Shown piece by piece: positions 63,955-64,000 of a DNA stretch of 64,000 nucleotides. This stretch comes from Bacteroidales bacterium (lineage in GTDB: Bacteria > Bacteroidota > Bacteroidia > Bacteroidales > UBA932): positions 45,369-109,368 of the forward strand of contig JAFZQO010000017.1 in NCBI GenBank assembly GCA_017620335.1, read 5' to 3'. Within the stretch, counting starts at the first letter, position 1; each line of letters starts with the position of its first letter. The notes below the pieces were generated by a model. That model searched no databases and was not told the DNA's origin. It saw only the letters and a program-made list of their open reading frames with translations. A program made the translations under genes and the position numbers.

Positions 63955-64000
63955 CCCTCAGGAAAGATTTCGGGCTATTAGTACAGGTCGACTGAAGACA
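63955..64000 (-). rRNA. rrl: 23S ribosomal RNA, 3' end (partial)
   Basis: Minus-strand TGTCTTCAGTCGACCTGTAC followed by TAATAGCCCGAAATC matches the 3' terminal region of 23S rRNA (compare the GGTACTAATGAACCG end in E. coli). The gene continues beyond the window. Its 3' boundary, about 63955, is an estimate. The 100-bp spacer to 5S holds no tRNA. Confidence 0.8.

Overview
The window looks like a chromosome segment from a member of the Bacteroidales with unusually high GC for the order. Evidence: three SusC/SusD outer-membrane pairs, a type IX secretion sorting domain, the atpD-C-B-E-F-H-A-G gene order, TAnnTTTG-type promoter boxes, Nfn and Rnf clusters, and 4Fe-4S aldo/keto reductases with Tat signals. 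The genus cannot be assigned from the sequence alone. An Alistipes-like or uncultured gut/rumen lineage is plausible.

Layout: (1) 1-3.5 kb: a VKOR-DsbA fusion (cut by the window edge) translationally coupled to a secreted GH54 alpha-L-arabinofuranosidase. (2) 3.5-9.5 kb, minus strand: a nitrilase-family amidase, indolepyruvate oxidoreductase (iorAB), two PaaK-type arylacetate-CoA ligases and a tandem ACT protein. (3) 9.7-17.6 kb, minus: NfnBA transhydrogenase, then the complete Rnf complex with rseC. (4) 17.6-22.2 kb, minus: dnaB, a coiled-coil zinc-ribbon protein, a MerR-like regulator and two LytM peptidases. (5) 22.3-27.5 kb, plus: alaS and an in-frame fusion of an LptF/LptG-type permease to methionyl-tRNA formyltransferase. 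(6) 27.6-31.9 kb, minus: a membrane polyferredoxin protein and two Tat-lipoprotein aldo/keto reductases. (7) 32.2-52.2 kb, plus: three SusCD pairs, a Calx-beta-like lipoprotein, a subtilase with a type IX sorting domain and a PorV-like protein. (8) 52.3-55.3 kb, plus: aspartase and an S41 protease. (9) 55.3-61.9 kb, minus: the F1Fo ATP synthase operon. (10) 62-63.7 kb, plus: a DUF2807 protein and a LysE-type exporter; then, on the minus strand, the 3' end of an rRNA operon (5S and the end of 23S).

Working together: IOR, Nfn and Rnf form a ferredoxin/NAD(P)H/ion-gradient hub that ATP synthase can draw on. Aspartase, the arylpyruvate/arylacetate genes, secreted proteases and SusCD pairs without nearby glycan enzymes suggest an amino-acid and peptide oriented metabolism, although this is inference.

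The most unusual signal is a roughly 140-bp, highly palindromic element present twice: once inside the fmt part of the permease-Fmt fusion (27091-27227) and once inside atpG (55917-56058). Both copies keep the host frame open although they lie in opposite orientations relative to their genes. They share conserved ends and a 29-nt identical block, while a central hairpin and the outer arms differ in sequence but keep their pairing. This resembles the in-frame palindromic elements of Rickettsia. A second kind of short repeat also appears to sit in frame in the polyferredoxin gene, and a hairpin pair extends an aldo/keto reductase at its stop codon.
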